Positions 56,358 to 64,000 of a stretch of DNA of 64,000 nucleotides are shown one piece after another. A program made the position numbers and the translations under genes. The notes beneath the pieces are model-generated. The model did not search any database and was not told where the DNA came from. It worked only from the letters and a program-made list of their open reading frames with translations. This DNA is from Hallella colorans (GTDB taxonomy: Bacteria > Bacteroidota > Bacteroidia > Bacteroidales > Bacteroidaceae). Position 1 is the first letter of the stretch, and every line of letters starts with the position of its first letter. The stretch spans positions 23,101-87,100 of the forward strand of contig NZ_QENY01000014.1 in NCBI RefSeq assembly GCF_003096815.1. The letters run 5' to 3'.

Positions 56358-57050
56358 ATGTCTTGTATATTGCATATTGATACGAGTACTGATGTGTGCT
56401 CTGTTGCCGTAAGCGACAATGGCGCGTGCATTTTTGAACAAGAAGACCATTCTGGCCCTAACCATGCCGAGAGGCTTGGCACGTTTGTCGACGAGGCTTT
56501 GTCATACGTTGACAACCACGCCATACCTTTGGACGCGGTGGCAGTAAGCTCTGGTCCTGGTTCGTACACCGGGCTGCGCATTGGCGTTTCGATGGCCAAG
56601 GGTGTGTGCTATGGACGTGGCCTTAAGCTCATCAGTGTGCCTACGTTGTCGCTGTTGTGTGTGCCGGTGCTGCTTCAGGAGCGGATAGAGGAGGAAAACG
56701 CATTGTTGTGCCCCATGCTCGATGCTCGCAGGATGGAGGTCTACGCACAGGTTTTCGACCGCTCTCTCAAAGAGATTAGGCCCATTCACGCTGATGTTGT
56801 GGACGCGGATACGTACAGGGAGTTCTTGGATAAGGCTCCAGTCTATTTCTTTGGCAATGGGGCTCATAAATGCAAGGATGCCATAGACCACCCCAACGCC
56901 CGTTTCATAGACGGCGTGGAGGCGTTGGCCAAGAACATGTTGCCATTGGCGGAAAAGCGGTGGGCGGATGAAAGGTTTGAGGACGTGGCTTATTTTGTGC
57001 CATTCTATTTAAAGGATTTCGTGGCTAAACAACCGCGTAAATTGTTGTAA
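56358..57050 (+). CDS. tsaB: tRNA threonylcarbamoyladenosine biosynthesis protein TsaB
   Basis: 230 residues. ASKHA-fold start CILHIDTSTDVCSVAV, then GPNHAERLGTFVDEAL and the family signature VAVSSGPGSYTGLRIGVSMAKG (about 61-82). CPMLDARRMEVYAQVF also fits. It partners with TsaD and TsaE to make t6A at position 37 of ANN-reading tRNAs. tsaD is not in the window. It begins the plus-strand block that continues to 63333. Confidence 0.94.
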   Translation: MSCILHIDTSTDVCSVAVSDNGACIFEQEDHSGPNHAERLGTFVDEALSYVDNHAIPLDAVAVSSGPGSYTGLRIGVSMAKGVCYGRGLKLISVPTLSLLCVPVLLQERIEEENALLCPMLDARRMEVYAQVFDRSLKEIRPIHADVVDADTYREFLDKAPVYFFGNGAHKCKDAIDHPNARFIDGVEALAKNMLPLAEKRWADERFEDVAYFVPFYLKDFVAKQPRKLL

Positions 57051-57136
57051 GGCGTCACGTCGACTTTGCGATGAAATGTCGTTGAGCGAAAATAAAGTCT
57101 CATTTCTCCCTTGATAAAGGCAAAATAACAATACTT

Positions 57137-57727
57137 ATGAATATAGACGGATTGGATTATAATACCCAACGAGAAAAGCTCGTATTGCCGGAATATGGCC
57201 GGGAAATACAAAATATGGTGAACTACGCGTTGACGTTGAAGGATAAAGAAGAACGCCAGCGTTGTGCCGAGACCATCGTCCTGACCATGGAACGTATGTT
57301 TCCACAAATCAAGGAGAGCGCGGACTACAAACAGAAACTGTGGGATCATTTGGCATTGATGAGCGATTTTAAACTGGATATTGATTGGCCTTATGATGTA
57401 TCACAAGCCAAATCTATTGGTACTAAGCCAGAACCCATGGTTTATCCCAACGATAAGATAGCGGTGCGCCATTATGGACGCATGTTGTTCGAGCTCTTCG
57501 ACAAGCTCAAAACCATGCCCGAGGGTGAGGAATACGACGCCTTGGTCAGGCTGACGGCTAACCAGATGAAACGCGACCTCATGCAATGGAGCCACAGTTG
57601 TAGTGATGAAAAGGTGGCGGACGACTTGGCTCGCTATACGGACGGGAGGGTGCAGATAGACCTTGAAAACTTTAAGTTTGACAAGATTTCGGCCCGTGAA
57701 AACGATAGAAAACGTAGAAAGAGATAG
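57137..57727 (+). CDS. DUF4290 domain protein
   Basis: 196 residues, soluble, no signal peptide. It has DYNTQREKLVLPEYGREIQNMV at the start (less a few residues), GRMLFELFDKL and a very basic end (ENDRKRRKR). This is the DUF4290 family, restricted to Bacteroidota and usually beside murA as here (3-bp gap to the next start). Function is unknown; the constant location suggests a role linked to cell-wall synthesis or ribosome maturation. Confidence 0.85.
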   Translation: MNIDGLDYNTQREKLVLPEYGREIQNMVNYALTLKDKEERQRCAETIVLTMERMFPQIKESADYKQKLWDHLALMSDFKLDIDWPYDVSQAKSIGTKPEPMVYPNDKIAVRHYGRMLFELFDKLKTMPEGEEYDALVRLTANQMKRDLMQWSHSCSDEKVADDLARYTDGRVQIDLENFKFDKISARENDRKRRKR

Positions 57728-57730
57728 CCT

Positions 57731-59041
57731 ATGGAGTCTTTTGTCATCGAGGGGGGGCATCAATTGTCTGGCACCATCATCCCTCAGGGTGCCAAAAACG
57801 AGGCGCTGCAGGTCGTCAGTGCTACGTTATTGACGGATGAGCCGGTAAGAATATCAAATATCCCCGATATTCTTGACGTGAACAACCTTATTCGTTTGCT
57901 CAAGGATATTGGCGTGAAAGTTGTCAAAAACAGTCGGCATGACTATACGTTCCAAGCCGACGCGCTAAACCTCGACTACCTTGACAGTATTGAATTTGTC
58001 AAGAAATGCTCATCGTTGCGGGGGTCGGTGCTCCTTATAGGACCGTTACTTGGACGTTTTGGGCGAGCCATTGTGGCTAAGCCGGGGGGTGACAAGATAG
58101 GACGAAGGAGGCTTGACACCCATTTCTTGGGATTTAAAGAGTTAGGCGCTGATTTTGTCCACGACCCTGAACGCAATGTGTATCACATCACGGCTAAACG
58201 CTTGAAAGGCACCTATATGTTGTTGGACGAGGCGTCTGTGACGGGCACCGCCAATATCATCATGGCCAGCGTCTTGGCCGATGGCGTGACCACCATCTAC
58301 AACGCGGCCTGTGAACCATACGTGCAACAGCTCTGTCATATGCTTAATGGCATGGGAGCCGGCATCAGTGGGATAGGCAGTAACCTGCTCACCATTGTCG
58401 GCACGAAAAGCCTTCATGGTACGAGGCATCGCCTGTTACCAGATATGATAGAGGTCGGATCGTTCATAGGCATGGCGGCAATGGTGGGCAATGGTGTTCG
58501 CGTGAAAGATGTGTCATTGAGAAATTTGGGCGTAATCCCACAATCTTTCCGCCGTCTTGGCGTTAAAATAGAGGTGGATGGCGATGATATTTTCATACCT
58601 CATCAAAGTCACTATGAGGTGGAATCTTTTATTGACGGCACCATTATGACATTGGCAGACGCACCTTGGCCAGGGCTCACGCCAGACCTTTTGTCTGTGC
58701 TGTTGGTTGTGGCCACGCAAGCACGGGGTTCGGTTTTGATACACCAAAAGATGTTTGAGAGCAGGCTTTTCTTTGTGGACAAACTCATAGACATGCGCGC
58801 CCAAATCATCCTTTGCGACCCACACAGGGCTGTTGTGGTAGGCCAGGATCATCGCATCAAGTTGAGAGCCGGCAGGATGACAAGTCCAGACATTCGCGCT
58901 GGCATTGCTTTGCTCATAGCCGCAATGGGTGCTGACGGGGTAAGCCGTATCGAAAACATCGCCCAAATAGACCGTGGGTATGAGGATATAGAGTACAGGC
59001 TCAATCAATTGGGAGCCAAAATATCGCGTGTCGATGATTAA
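57731..59041 (+). CDS. murA: UDP-N-acetylglucosamine 1-carboxyvinyltransferase, Asp-type
   Basis: 436 residues, normal for MurA. Family signatures: GAKNEALQVVSATLL, SLRGSVLLIGPLLGRFG, DTHFLGFKELGAD, EASVTGTANIIMA, PDMIEVGSFIGMA and LTPDLLSVLLVV. The catalytic loop reads AKPGGDKIG: the usual Cys (target of fosfomycin) is Asp121. This substitution is known from other naturally fosfomycin-tolerant MurA enzymes, so the drug should not bind covalently. It catalyses the first step of peptidoglycan synthesis. Its stop codon overlaps the rimM start. Confidence 0.96.
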   Translation: MESFVIEGGHQLSGTIIPQGAKNEALQVVSATLLTDEPVRISNIPDILDVNNLIRLLKDIGVKVVKNSRHDYTFQADALNLDYLDSIEFVKKCSSLRGSVLLIGPLLGRFGRAIVAKPGGDKIGRRRLDTHFLGFKELGADFVHDPERNVYHITAKRLKGTYMLLDEASVTGTANIIMASVLADGVTTIYNAACEPYVQQLCHMLNGMGAGISGIGSNLLTIVGTKSLHGTRHRLLPDMIEVGSFIGMAAMVGNGVRVKDVSLRNLGVIPQSFRRLGVKIEVDGDDIFIPHQSHYEVESFIDGTIMTLADAPWPGLTPDLLSVLLVVATQARGSVLIHQKMFESRLFFVDKLIDMRAQIILCDPHRAVVVGQDHRIKLRAGRMTSPDIRAGIALLIAAMGADGVSRIENIAQIDRGYEDIEYRLNQLGAKISRVDD

Positions 59042-59555
59042 AAGGGAGGACGTTTACCGCATAGGCCAATTGGAAAGGCCACATGGCGTGAGGGGCGAAA
59101 TCACGTTTCGATTTGTCGACGACGTGTTCGACAGAGTAGAGACTGACCATCTTTTAATAGAACTTGATGGCATTTTGGTTCCTTTTTTTATAGAAGAATA
59201 TCGTTTTAAGAGTAACGAAGTGGCGTTGCTTAAGTTTGAAGACATCGACACTCAAATGCAAGCGCGTGAGATTTCGGGTTGTGATGTTTTTTTCCAAAGG
59301 GCACGTTCCGGGGACGATGTCGACCATCTGAGTTGGTCAGAAATCGTTGGATACAAAATCCTTGACGCCCAAACGTATAAGCCTGTGGGCGTTGTCAAAG
59401 GTGTGGACGACAGCACTATCAACGTCTTGTTTGAGGTGGCGGCCAATGATGGCAGGGAAATCCTGATACCGGCAGATGCCAGTCTCATCACCAAAGTGGA
59501 CAATAACACGCGCGTCATTGCCATGAACATACCTCAAGGACTGCTCGATTTGTAG
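59034..59555 (+). CDS. rimM: Ribosome maturation factor RimM
   Basis: 173 residues from ATG 59034, which overlaps the murA stop (ATGATTAA). The N-terminal domain has RIGQLERPHGVRGEITFRF. The C-terminal PRC-barrel part has LSWSEIVGYKIL, YKPVGVVKGVDDSTINVLFEV and ILIPADASLITKVDNN. It helps 30S subunit maturation. A GTG start two codons upstream is also in frame. dxr follows after 36 bp. Confidence 0.93.
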   Translation: MIKREDVYRIGQLERPHGVRGEITFRFVDDVFDRVETDHLLIELDGILVPFFIEEYRFKSNEVALLKFEDIDTQMQAREISGCDVFFQRARSGDDVDHLSWSEIVGYKILDAQTYKPVGVVKGVDDSTINVLFEVAANDGREILIPADASLITKVDNNTRVIAMNIPQGLLDL

Positions 59556-59591
59556 TCGTGGCGTATGGAATGGCACAATCAAAACAATATA

Positions 59592-60758
59592 ATGAAGAAA
59601 CAACAGATATGTATTCTCGGTAGCACAGGGTCAATAGGCACGCAGGCACTTGATGTCATCGCGCGACACTCAGACCGCTACGAGGTCTACTGTCTGACCG
59701 CAAACAACAGCGTGGAGAAGCTCGCCGAGCAGGCTCGACGCTTTAACCCGGCTTGTGTGGTCATTGCCAACGAGGAGCGTTACGATCGTTTGACGGATTT
59801 GTTGTCCGATAAACCAGATATCAAGGTCTATGCCGGGGCGGATGCGTTAAGCCAAGTTGTCGAGTCAGATGCTATCGATGTGGTTATCGCCTCGATGGTG
59901 GGCTTTGCCGGATTGGTCCCCACCATTCAAGCCATCAAGGCTCGCAAGAAGATAGCTTTGGCCAACAAGGAGACGCTTGTGGTGGCCGGAGAGCTGATGT
60001 TGAACCTCGTGCGCCAGTACCATGTGGACCTGCTGCCCGTAGACTCGGAGCATAGTGCCATATTCCAATGCCTTGTGGGCGAGGATATGAACGAGGTGGA
60101 GAGGATATTGTTGACCTGCTCGGGCGGACCGTTCAGGCTTCACTCGCTCGACCAGTTGGCTACCGTCACTGCGGCAGACGCCTTGCGTCACCCCACGTGG
60201 GATATGGGCGCGAAGATTACGATAGACTCCGCCACGCTGATGAACAAAGGGTTTGAGGTGATGGAGGCTAAGTGGCTCTTTGGCGTGCCGGCTGAGAAGA
60301 TACAAGTGCTGATACATCCGCAGAGCGTGGTGCATAGCGGCGTGGAGTTCAAGGATGGCGCGGTGAAAGCGCAATTGGGCGTTCCAGATATGCGCTTGCC
60401 TATCCAATATGCCCTATCTTATCCCCAACGCCTGTCATTGCAAGGTGATAAGATCGACCTGTTTAAAACCCAAACATTGGAGTTTTACGAGCCAGACATG
60501 GACAAATTCAAATGTTTGGCCTTGGCTTACGAGGCTATTCGCCGTGGGGGTAACATGCCGTGCATACTCAATGCGGCCAACGAGGTGGTCAACGCAGCAT
60601 TCAGACGCGGTGCGTGCACGTTCTTGGGCATGGCAGATATCATAGAACAAACTATGCGAGAAGCCACTTTTGACAATAATCCAGACCTCGATGTCTATCT
60701 CCAAACAGACCAAGAGGCCAGAAATATAGCAAGCAAAATTCTTAATAAAAACAACTAA
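59592..60758 (+). CDS. dxr: 1-deoxy-D-xylulose 5-phosphate reductoisomerase
   Basis: 388 residues from ATG 59592. NADPH-binding start ICILGSTGSIGTQALDVI, then ALANKETLVVAGELM, the metal/substrate site LLPVDSEHSAIFQCL (DSEH), CSGGPFR, HPTWDMGAKITIDSATLMNKG and HPQSVVHSGVEFKDG. It performs the second step of the MEP isoprenoid pathway. Sharing a block with murA and rseP is a usual Bacteroidales order. An upstream in-frame start at 59565 is unlikely. Confidence 0.97.
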   Translation: MKKQQICILGSTGSIGTQALDVIARHSDRYEVYCLTANNSVEKLAEQARRFNPACVVIANEERYDRLTDLLSDKPDIKVYAGADALSQVVESDAIDVVIASMVGFAGLVPTIQAIKARKKIALANKETLVVAGELMLNLVRQYHVDLLPVDSEHSAIFQCLVGEDMNEVERILLTCSGGPFRLHSLDQLATVTAADALRHPTWDMGAKITIDSATLMNKGFEVMEAKWLFGVPAEKIQVLIHPQSVVHSGVEFKDGAVKAQLGVPDMRLPIQYALSYPQRLSLQGDKIDLFKTQTLEFYEPDMDKFKCLALAYEAIRRGGNMPCILNAANEVVNAAFRRGACTFLGMADIIEQTMREATFDNNPDLDVYLQTDQEARNIASKILNKNN

Positions 60759-60877
60759 TTGCCTATTATTTAAGTCTTTTCACAGATCAAAAGAATTGTT
60801 GTTCCTCCAAGCGTTATACGTTCTTTTTTATGTCGTGAAAGTTAAAAAATAAGGCTTACAGTAAACAATTAAACTCA

Positions 60878-62311
60878 ATGGAAATCTTTTTAATCAAGCT
60901 CCTCCAATTCATTTTGTCTATATCCCTGCTTGTTCTTTTGCACGAGGGCGGTCATATGTTGGCAGCGAAGCTCTTCGGAGTGCGCGTGGACAAGTTCTTT
61001 GTTTTTTTTGATGTCAGCGTTGGCAAGTGGAGAGGAAAACTTTTCAGTTTCAAACCTAAGACTGGAGACACCGAGTATGGCATAGGATGGCTGCCACTTG
61101 GAGGCTATTGCAAGATAGCCGGCATGATCGATGAGAGCATGGATACCGAGCAGATGAAACAAGAGCCACAGCCGTGGGAGTTCAGGACAAAGCCCGCGTG
61201 GCAGCGTCTCATCATCATGGTGGGTGGCGTGACAGTCAATTTTCTGCTGGCTCTTTTCATTTATTCCATGATTATGTATCATTGGGGTGAGAACTATGTG
61301 GGTATGTCCAACATGACCGAGGGCATGAAGTTTAACACCGAGGCCAAGAAGTTCGGGTTCCAAGACAAGGATATTCTTGTTGGTACAAACATTCGACCTT
61401 TCCGCGACTTCAATATAGACGTTTACCGTGACCTCTCCGAAGCCCAATACGCAGATGTCGTCCGCGGTGGCAAAAAGGTGCGTGTCGCGCTTCCCGGTGG
61501 TATCAATCTGTTAGACATGTTGCAAACTACGCCAAAGTTTGTCGAGCCATTCATCCCCGCTATCGTCGATACTGTATTTCGTCGTGTGCCTGTAACAGAA
61601 GATGGTAATGTCACTGTCGTGGCGCCAGCTTGCCAGATAGGATTGGCCAAGGGCGACACCATACGTTCCATCAATGGCAAGAACGTTGGCTCATACAACG
61701 AGTTTATGGATGAGATAGGGCGTGTGGAAGACCAAATGACGGCCGCCAAGACTCACAAAGACAGTGTCGAACTACGGCGCGTCACACTCATTGTGGCCAA
61801 GGCCGGAGGCACTGTTGTCGATACATTGCAAACGACACTCACTCCCAACTTGAAATTAGGCTTTGCCGTTCCAAGCATAGCCAAGATGTATGCGACAAAA
61901 AGTACACATGTCACTTATGGTTTCTTAGAGAGCTTTCCCGCTGGTGTCAAGTATGGATGGAACGTTCTTTCGGGCTATGTCAGCGACATGAAGTACGTCT
62001 TTACGGCCGACGGTGCGAAGAGCCTCGGTGGCTTCGGCTCCATCGGCAACCTGTTCCCGGCTTCTTGGGATTGGTACATGTTCTGGCGGATGACAGCATT
62101 TCTGAGCATCATATTGGCTTTCATGAATATCCTGCCCATACCAGCCCTTGACGGCGGGCATGTGATATTCTTGCTCTATGAAATCATTACGCGTCGCAAA
62201 CCCTCAGAAAAATTCATGATTCGTGCCGAGTATGCCGGTATCATCATATTGATATTGCTCATGGTGGTGGCCAATCTAAACGACGTCTTGAGATGGATTG
62301 GTGTGATGTAG
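60878..62311 (+). CDS. rseP: RseP-type site-2 intramembrane metalloprotease
   Basis: 477 residues. The zinc site HEGGH is in LLVLLHEGGHMLAAKLFGV (about 20-30), and the second membrane motif LDGGH is in ILPIPALDGGHVIF (about 415). The central part has one clear PDZ-like region (DTIRSING..VGSYNEF, about 255-275) and a second, more diverged one earlier. It cleaves transmembrane anti-sigma factors or signal-peptide remnants. It follows dxr after 119 bp. Confidence 0.92.
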   Translation: MEIFLIKLLQFILSISLLVLLHEGGHMLAAKLFGVRVDKFFVFFDVSVGKWRGKLFSFKPKTGDTEYGIGWLPLGGYCKIAGMIDESMDTEQMKQEPQPWEFRTKPAWQRLIIMVGGVTVNFLLALFIYSMIMYHWGENYVGMSNMTEGMKFNTEAKKFGFQDKDILVGTNIRPFRDFNIDVYRDLSEAQYADVVRGGKKVRVALPGGINLLDMLQTTPKFVEPFIPAIVDTVFRRVPVTEDGNVTVVAPACQIGLAKGDTIRSINGKNVGSYNEFMDEIGRVEDQMTAAKTHKDSVELRRVTLIVAKAGGTVVDTLQTTLTPNLKLGFAVPSIAKMYATKSTHVTYGFLESFPAGVKYGWNVLSGYVSDMKYVFTADGAKSLGGFGSIGNLFPASWDWYMFWRMTAFLSIILAFMNILPIPALDGGHVIFLLYEIITRRKPSEKFMIRAEYAGIIILILLMVVANLNDVLRWIGVM

Positions 62312-62325
62312 AACATCACGCCAAT
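62296..62325 (+). terminator. Hairpin overlapping the rseP stop codon
   Basis: ATTGGTGTGATG / CATCACGCCAAT pair over 12 bp (one G-U) with a 5-6 nt loop that holds the stop codon region. No strong T-run follows, so it may only reduce read-through into the next gene. Confidence 0.4.
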
Positions 62326-62349
62326 TTGGCTATATTATAATAATGTATC

Positions 62350-63333
62350 ATGAATGTTATCAGATTTGTAAGAAATTGGATATTGCCGTTAGCCATTACC
62401 ACGGGCATCGTGGTCTACTTGCTTTTCCATTTTGTGCCTTTTTTGCAGCCCATCGGTGAGTGGTACGCCCCTTATAACGACAGCGTGCTGCCCGATTTCA
62501 TGTTTCTCATACTGTTTGTGACTTTCTGCAAGGTAGATTTCAGGCGATTGCTGCCCGTGAAATGGCATCTGTGGATAGGTGTGCAGCAGATGGTTTTTGT
62601 GCTCATTCTCGTGGGTGGCATTCTCGGTTTTGGCATCAGTGGTAGCGCATTAATCATGCTCGAGGCTATATTGGTTTGCATTATCAGCCCAGCTGCCTCA
62701 GCCGCTCCTGTGGTAACGGCCAAATTGGGAGGTAGCTTGGAAGAGATGACCACCTATACATTTCTTTCCAATTTTATCTCAGCTCTGCTTATTCCCCTTT
62801 GTTTTCCATTACTCCCGCAGACCAATGGCGGCACGATTAGCATGGCGTTTGGGCCTCTTTTCTTTCATATCTTGTGGAAAGTGAGCGTGGTTTTGCTTTT
62901 GCCCATGATCTTTGCCTATTTTGTCAAGCACTATATGCGCAAGCTGCATCGCCGTATCGTTGGTGTGAAAGATCTCAGTTATTACATGTGGGGTTGTTCT
63001 TTGGTGGTGGTGTCGGGCACCACGGCCATGAACATTCGAGAGGCTTGGGAGCATACTTCGGTCTTCTTCCTTGTGTCGATAGCCCTCATGGGGTTGGTGT
63101 TGTGTATCGTGCAGTTTGCCACGGGTCGTTACATCGGCCATTATTTTGACAAAACCAACGAGGCTGGCCAGGCCCTTGGCCAGAAAAACACAGCCTTTGC
63201 CATCTGGGTGGCCACGGCGTTCTTGAATCCGTTGTCGTCGGTAGGACCGGGGTGTTATATACTTTGGCAAAACATCATCAACTCAGTCGAGATTTGGATG
63301 TCGCGTCGGCGTGGTCTCGAGAAGTCTTCTTGA
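62350..63333 (+). CDS. Membrane transporter, bile acid:sodium symporter (BASS)-like
   Basis: 327 residues and about nine or ten membrane segments. The mid-protein IISPAASAAPVVTAKLGGS and the end GQKNTAFAIWVATAFLNP ... SSVGPGCYILWQNIINS resemble BASS/AEC-like transporters, including the crossover region before the last helices. The substrate is unknown. It starts 38 bp after rseP and may be in the same transcript. The basic tail MSRRRGLEKSS is cytoplasmic. Confidence 0.65.
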   Translation: MNVIRFVRNWILPLAITTGIVVYLLFHFVPFLQPIGEWYAPYNDSVLPDFMFLILFVTFCKVDFRRLLPVKWHLWIGVQQMVFVLILVGGILGFGISGSALIMLEAILVCIISPAASAAPVVTAKLGGSLEEMTTYTFLSNFISALLIPLCFPLLPQTNGGTISMAFGPLFFHILWKVSVVLLLPMIFAYFVKHYMRKLHRRIVGVKDLSYYMWGCSLVVVSGTTAMNIREAWEHTSVFFLVSIALMGLVLCIVQFATGRYIGHYFDKTNEAGQALGQKNTAFAIWVATAFLNPLSSVGPGCYILWQNIINSVEIWMSRRRGLEKSS

Positions 63334-63513
63334 ACCAGCGACACCCCTGCCATTTTGTGGTTGCGCCAGCTTGGTGGCGATGGTATTCAGTCTTTACGAG
63401 TCCACCTTGTCATGCTTGGCTTGCTCTACTTGCGTTTTCAGCCTTGCGCCACCTTGTGCAATGCGCCTCTTGCCATTCATACGCACGCATTGCCTGCACA
63501 CAGCCCTTTGTCA

Positions 63514-63893
63514 GAAAATAATCATAAAAAAATGTATATGAGAAATCTGCTTTTTAGCTGTGTTTTCTTTATTTATGGGCACGTTGGCATGTCGCGAGAG
63601 TAGATTTGTGATGCCTTCGTGTCGCGATCGATACTTAATCGCTTTGCGCTTGAGCATTAAACGCATGGTGTTTCGGTCTTAATCGCGTCGCGTTTAGTGC
63701 CTAATCGATGTGCGATTAGGCACTAAACGCAGCTCGTCCAGAAAACTTTTCTTGTCTCAAATGTATATTTTCTATACAAGTCTCTGATGATATGCGTTTT
63801 ACGCAAAACTCAAATGCGTGGCGTATTTGAGGGCGAGTGTGCGCTCGCTTGCAAATACGCGAAGCACGAAAGGCTTTTTGTCAAATGTTTTTC
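63514..63893 (-). repeat. Dispersed ~380-nt element, copy D (best preserved hairpins)
   Basis: On the minus strand it starts AGAAAAACATTTGACAAA (near 63893), and 127 nt (63876-63750) later reaches AAAGTTTTC (63749-63741), then 13 nt, then TTTAGTGCCTAATCG. The latter is one arm of a perfect 18-bp hairpin (63690-63707 with 63713-63730, loop 5 nt). A second hairpin has arms GCGTATTTG / CAAATACGC (63821-63829 with 63852-63860) plus an inner GCGAG/CTCGC. The far end GAAAATAATCATAAAAAAAT (63514) resembles copies A and C. Confidence 0.7.
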
Positions 63894-63945
63894 TAATAAA
63901 ATTATTATTGCTGTCCGGTAAAACTCAAAAGAGCATAAATATCCT

Positions 63946-63986
63946 CCCCGAAGCCCAGTAAAATTGGACTTCGGGGTTTATTTTTT
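63946..63986 (+). terminator. Strong Rho-independent terminator
   Basis: Stem CCCCGAAG (63946-63953) with CTTCGGGG (63969-63976) followed by TTTATTTTTT. It points to the plus strand and would end transcripts from the rseP side or from an unidentified short RNA. Confidence 0.8.
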
Positions 63987-64000
63987 CAAAAGTAAGCCCC

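Larger units (their letters stand above)
63334..64000. other. Spacer to the right edge
   Basis: 667 bp without a supported protein gene. It contains dispersed-element copy D (63514-63893), then a terminator (63946-63986). A small hydrophobic ORF at 63532-63600 overlaps the element end and is not supported. Confidence 0.6.

Noticed and set aside
63895..64000. End of an insertion sequence (GTCCGGTAAAACTC near 63912)
   Set aside because: The word looks like some IS ends, but no transposase or matching inverted end is in the window, so it cannot be supported.

Overview
The window reads as chromosome of a Bacteroidales bacterium, most likely Prevotellaceae. The reasons are promoters of the TTTG / TAnnTTTG type instead of -35/-10 boxes, no Shine-Dalgarno sequences, type III glutamine synthetase, a DUF4290 protein, MurA with Asp in place of the catalytic Cys, and periplasmic DsbD-type and LacZ-type secreted proteins. 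No rRNA, CRISPR array or complete insertion sequence was seen. One tRNA, tRNA-Leu(CAA), is present.

Layout. Positions 1-2.0 kb are the edge of an integrated mobile element (partial primase/helicase, excisionase-like HTH protein, unknown protein) lying against the 3' side of tRNA-Leu. 2.3-30.5 kb is mixed housekeeping: a membrane protein, a nuclease-helicase (DUF2075), PfkB kinase, cysteine desulfidase, DsbD with a stand-alone DsbD-alpha paralogue, metG, greA, a HIT protein, GDP-mannose synthesis, pyridoxal kinase, an AspT/YidE-type transporter, a frameshifted pseudouridine synthase, thyX, a Fur-family regulator with mutY, an outer-membrane protein, a Dna2-like nuclease-helicase overlapping ogt, a GuaD-like deaminase and an esterase. 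Then come a secreted GH2 beta-galactosidase (31.8-35.0 kb) and glnN. 37.7-53.5 kb is a cell-envelope glycan region: LicD / PP-loop / cytidylyltransferase on the minus strand, a flippase with two glycosyltransferases on the plus strand, a sugar-kinase pair, and a seven-gene minus-strand operon (phosphoethanolamine transferase, two O-acyltransferases, UbiA-type phosphoribosyltransferase, HAD phosphatase, GtrA, membrane protein). 54-63.3 kb is core biosynthesis: yicC-gmk-nadD, tsaB, then DUF4290-murA-rimM-dxr-rseP and a BASS-like transporter.

The most unusual signal is non-coding. Four long spacers (about 14.1-14.5, 30.7-31.05, 53.56-53.95 and 63.51-63.89 kb) each hold a copy of what looks like one element of about 380-390 nt without an ORF. 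It has imperfect inverted ends, an inner hairpin with CGTATTTG-type arms, a TTTAGTGC/GCACTAA block, and fixed internal spacing (127 nt and 13 nt in three copies). It may be a MITE-like repeat or a family of structured RNAs. Next to one copy is a candidate RNA of about 65 nt with its own promoter box and a U9 terminator.

The second notable system is the seven-gene envelope operon. UbiA, HAD, GtrA and a multi-pass membrane protein together resemble the mycobacterial decaprenyl-phosphoryl pentose pathway without the epimerases. This suggests a lipid-linked ribofuranose donor that is flipped and used to decorate a surface glycan. All assignments come from reading motifs by eye; no database search was run.
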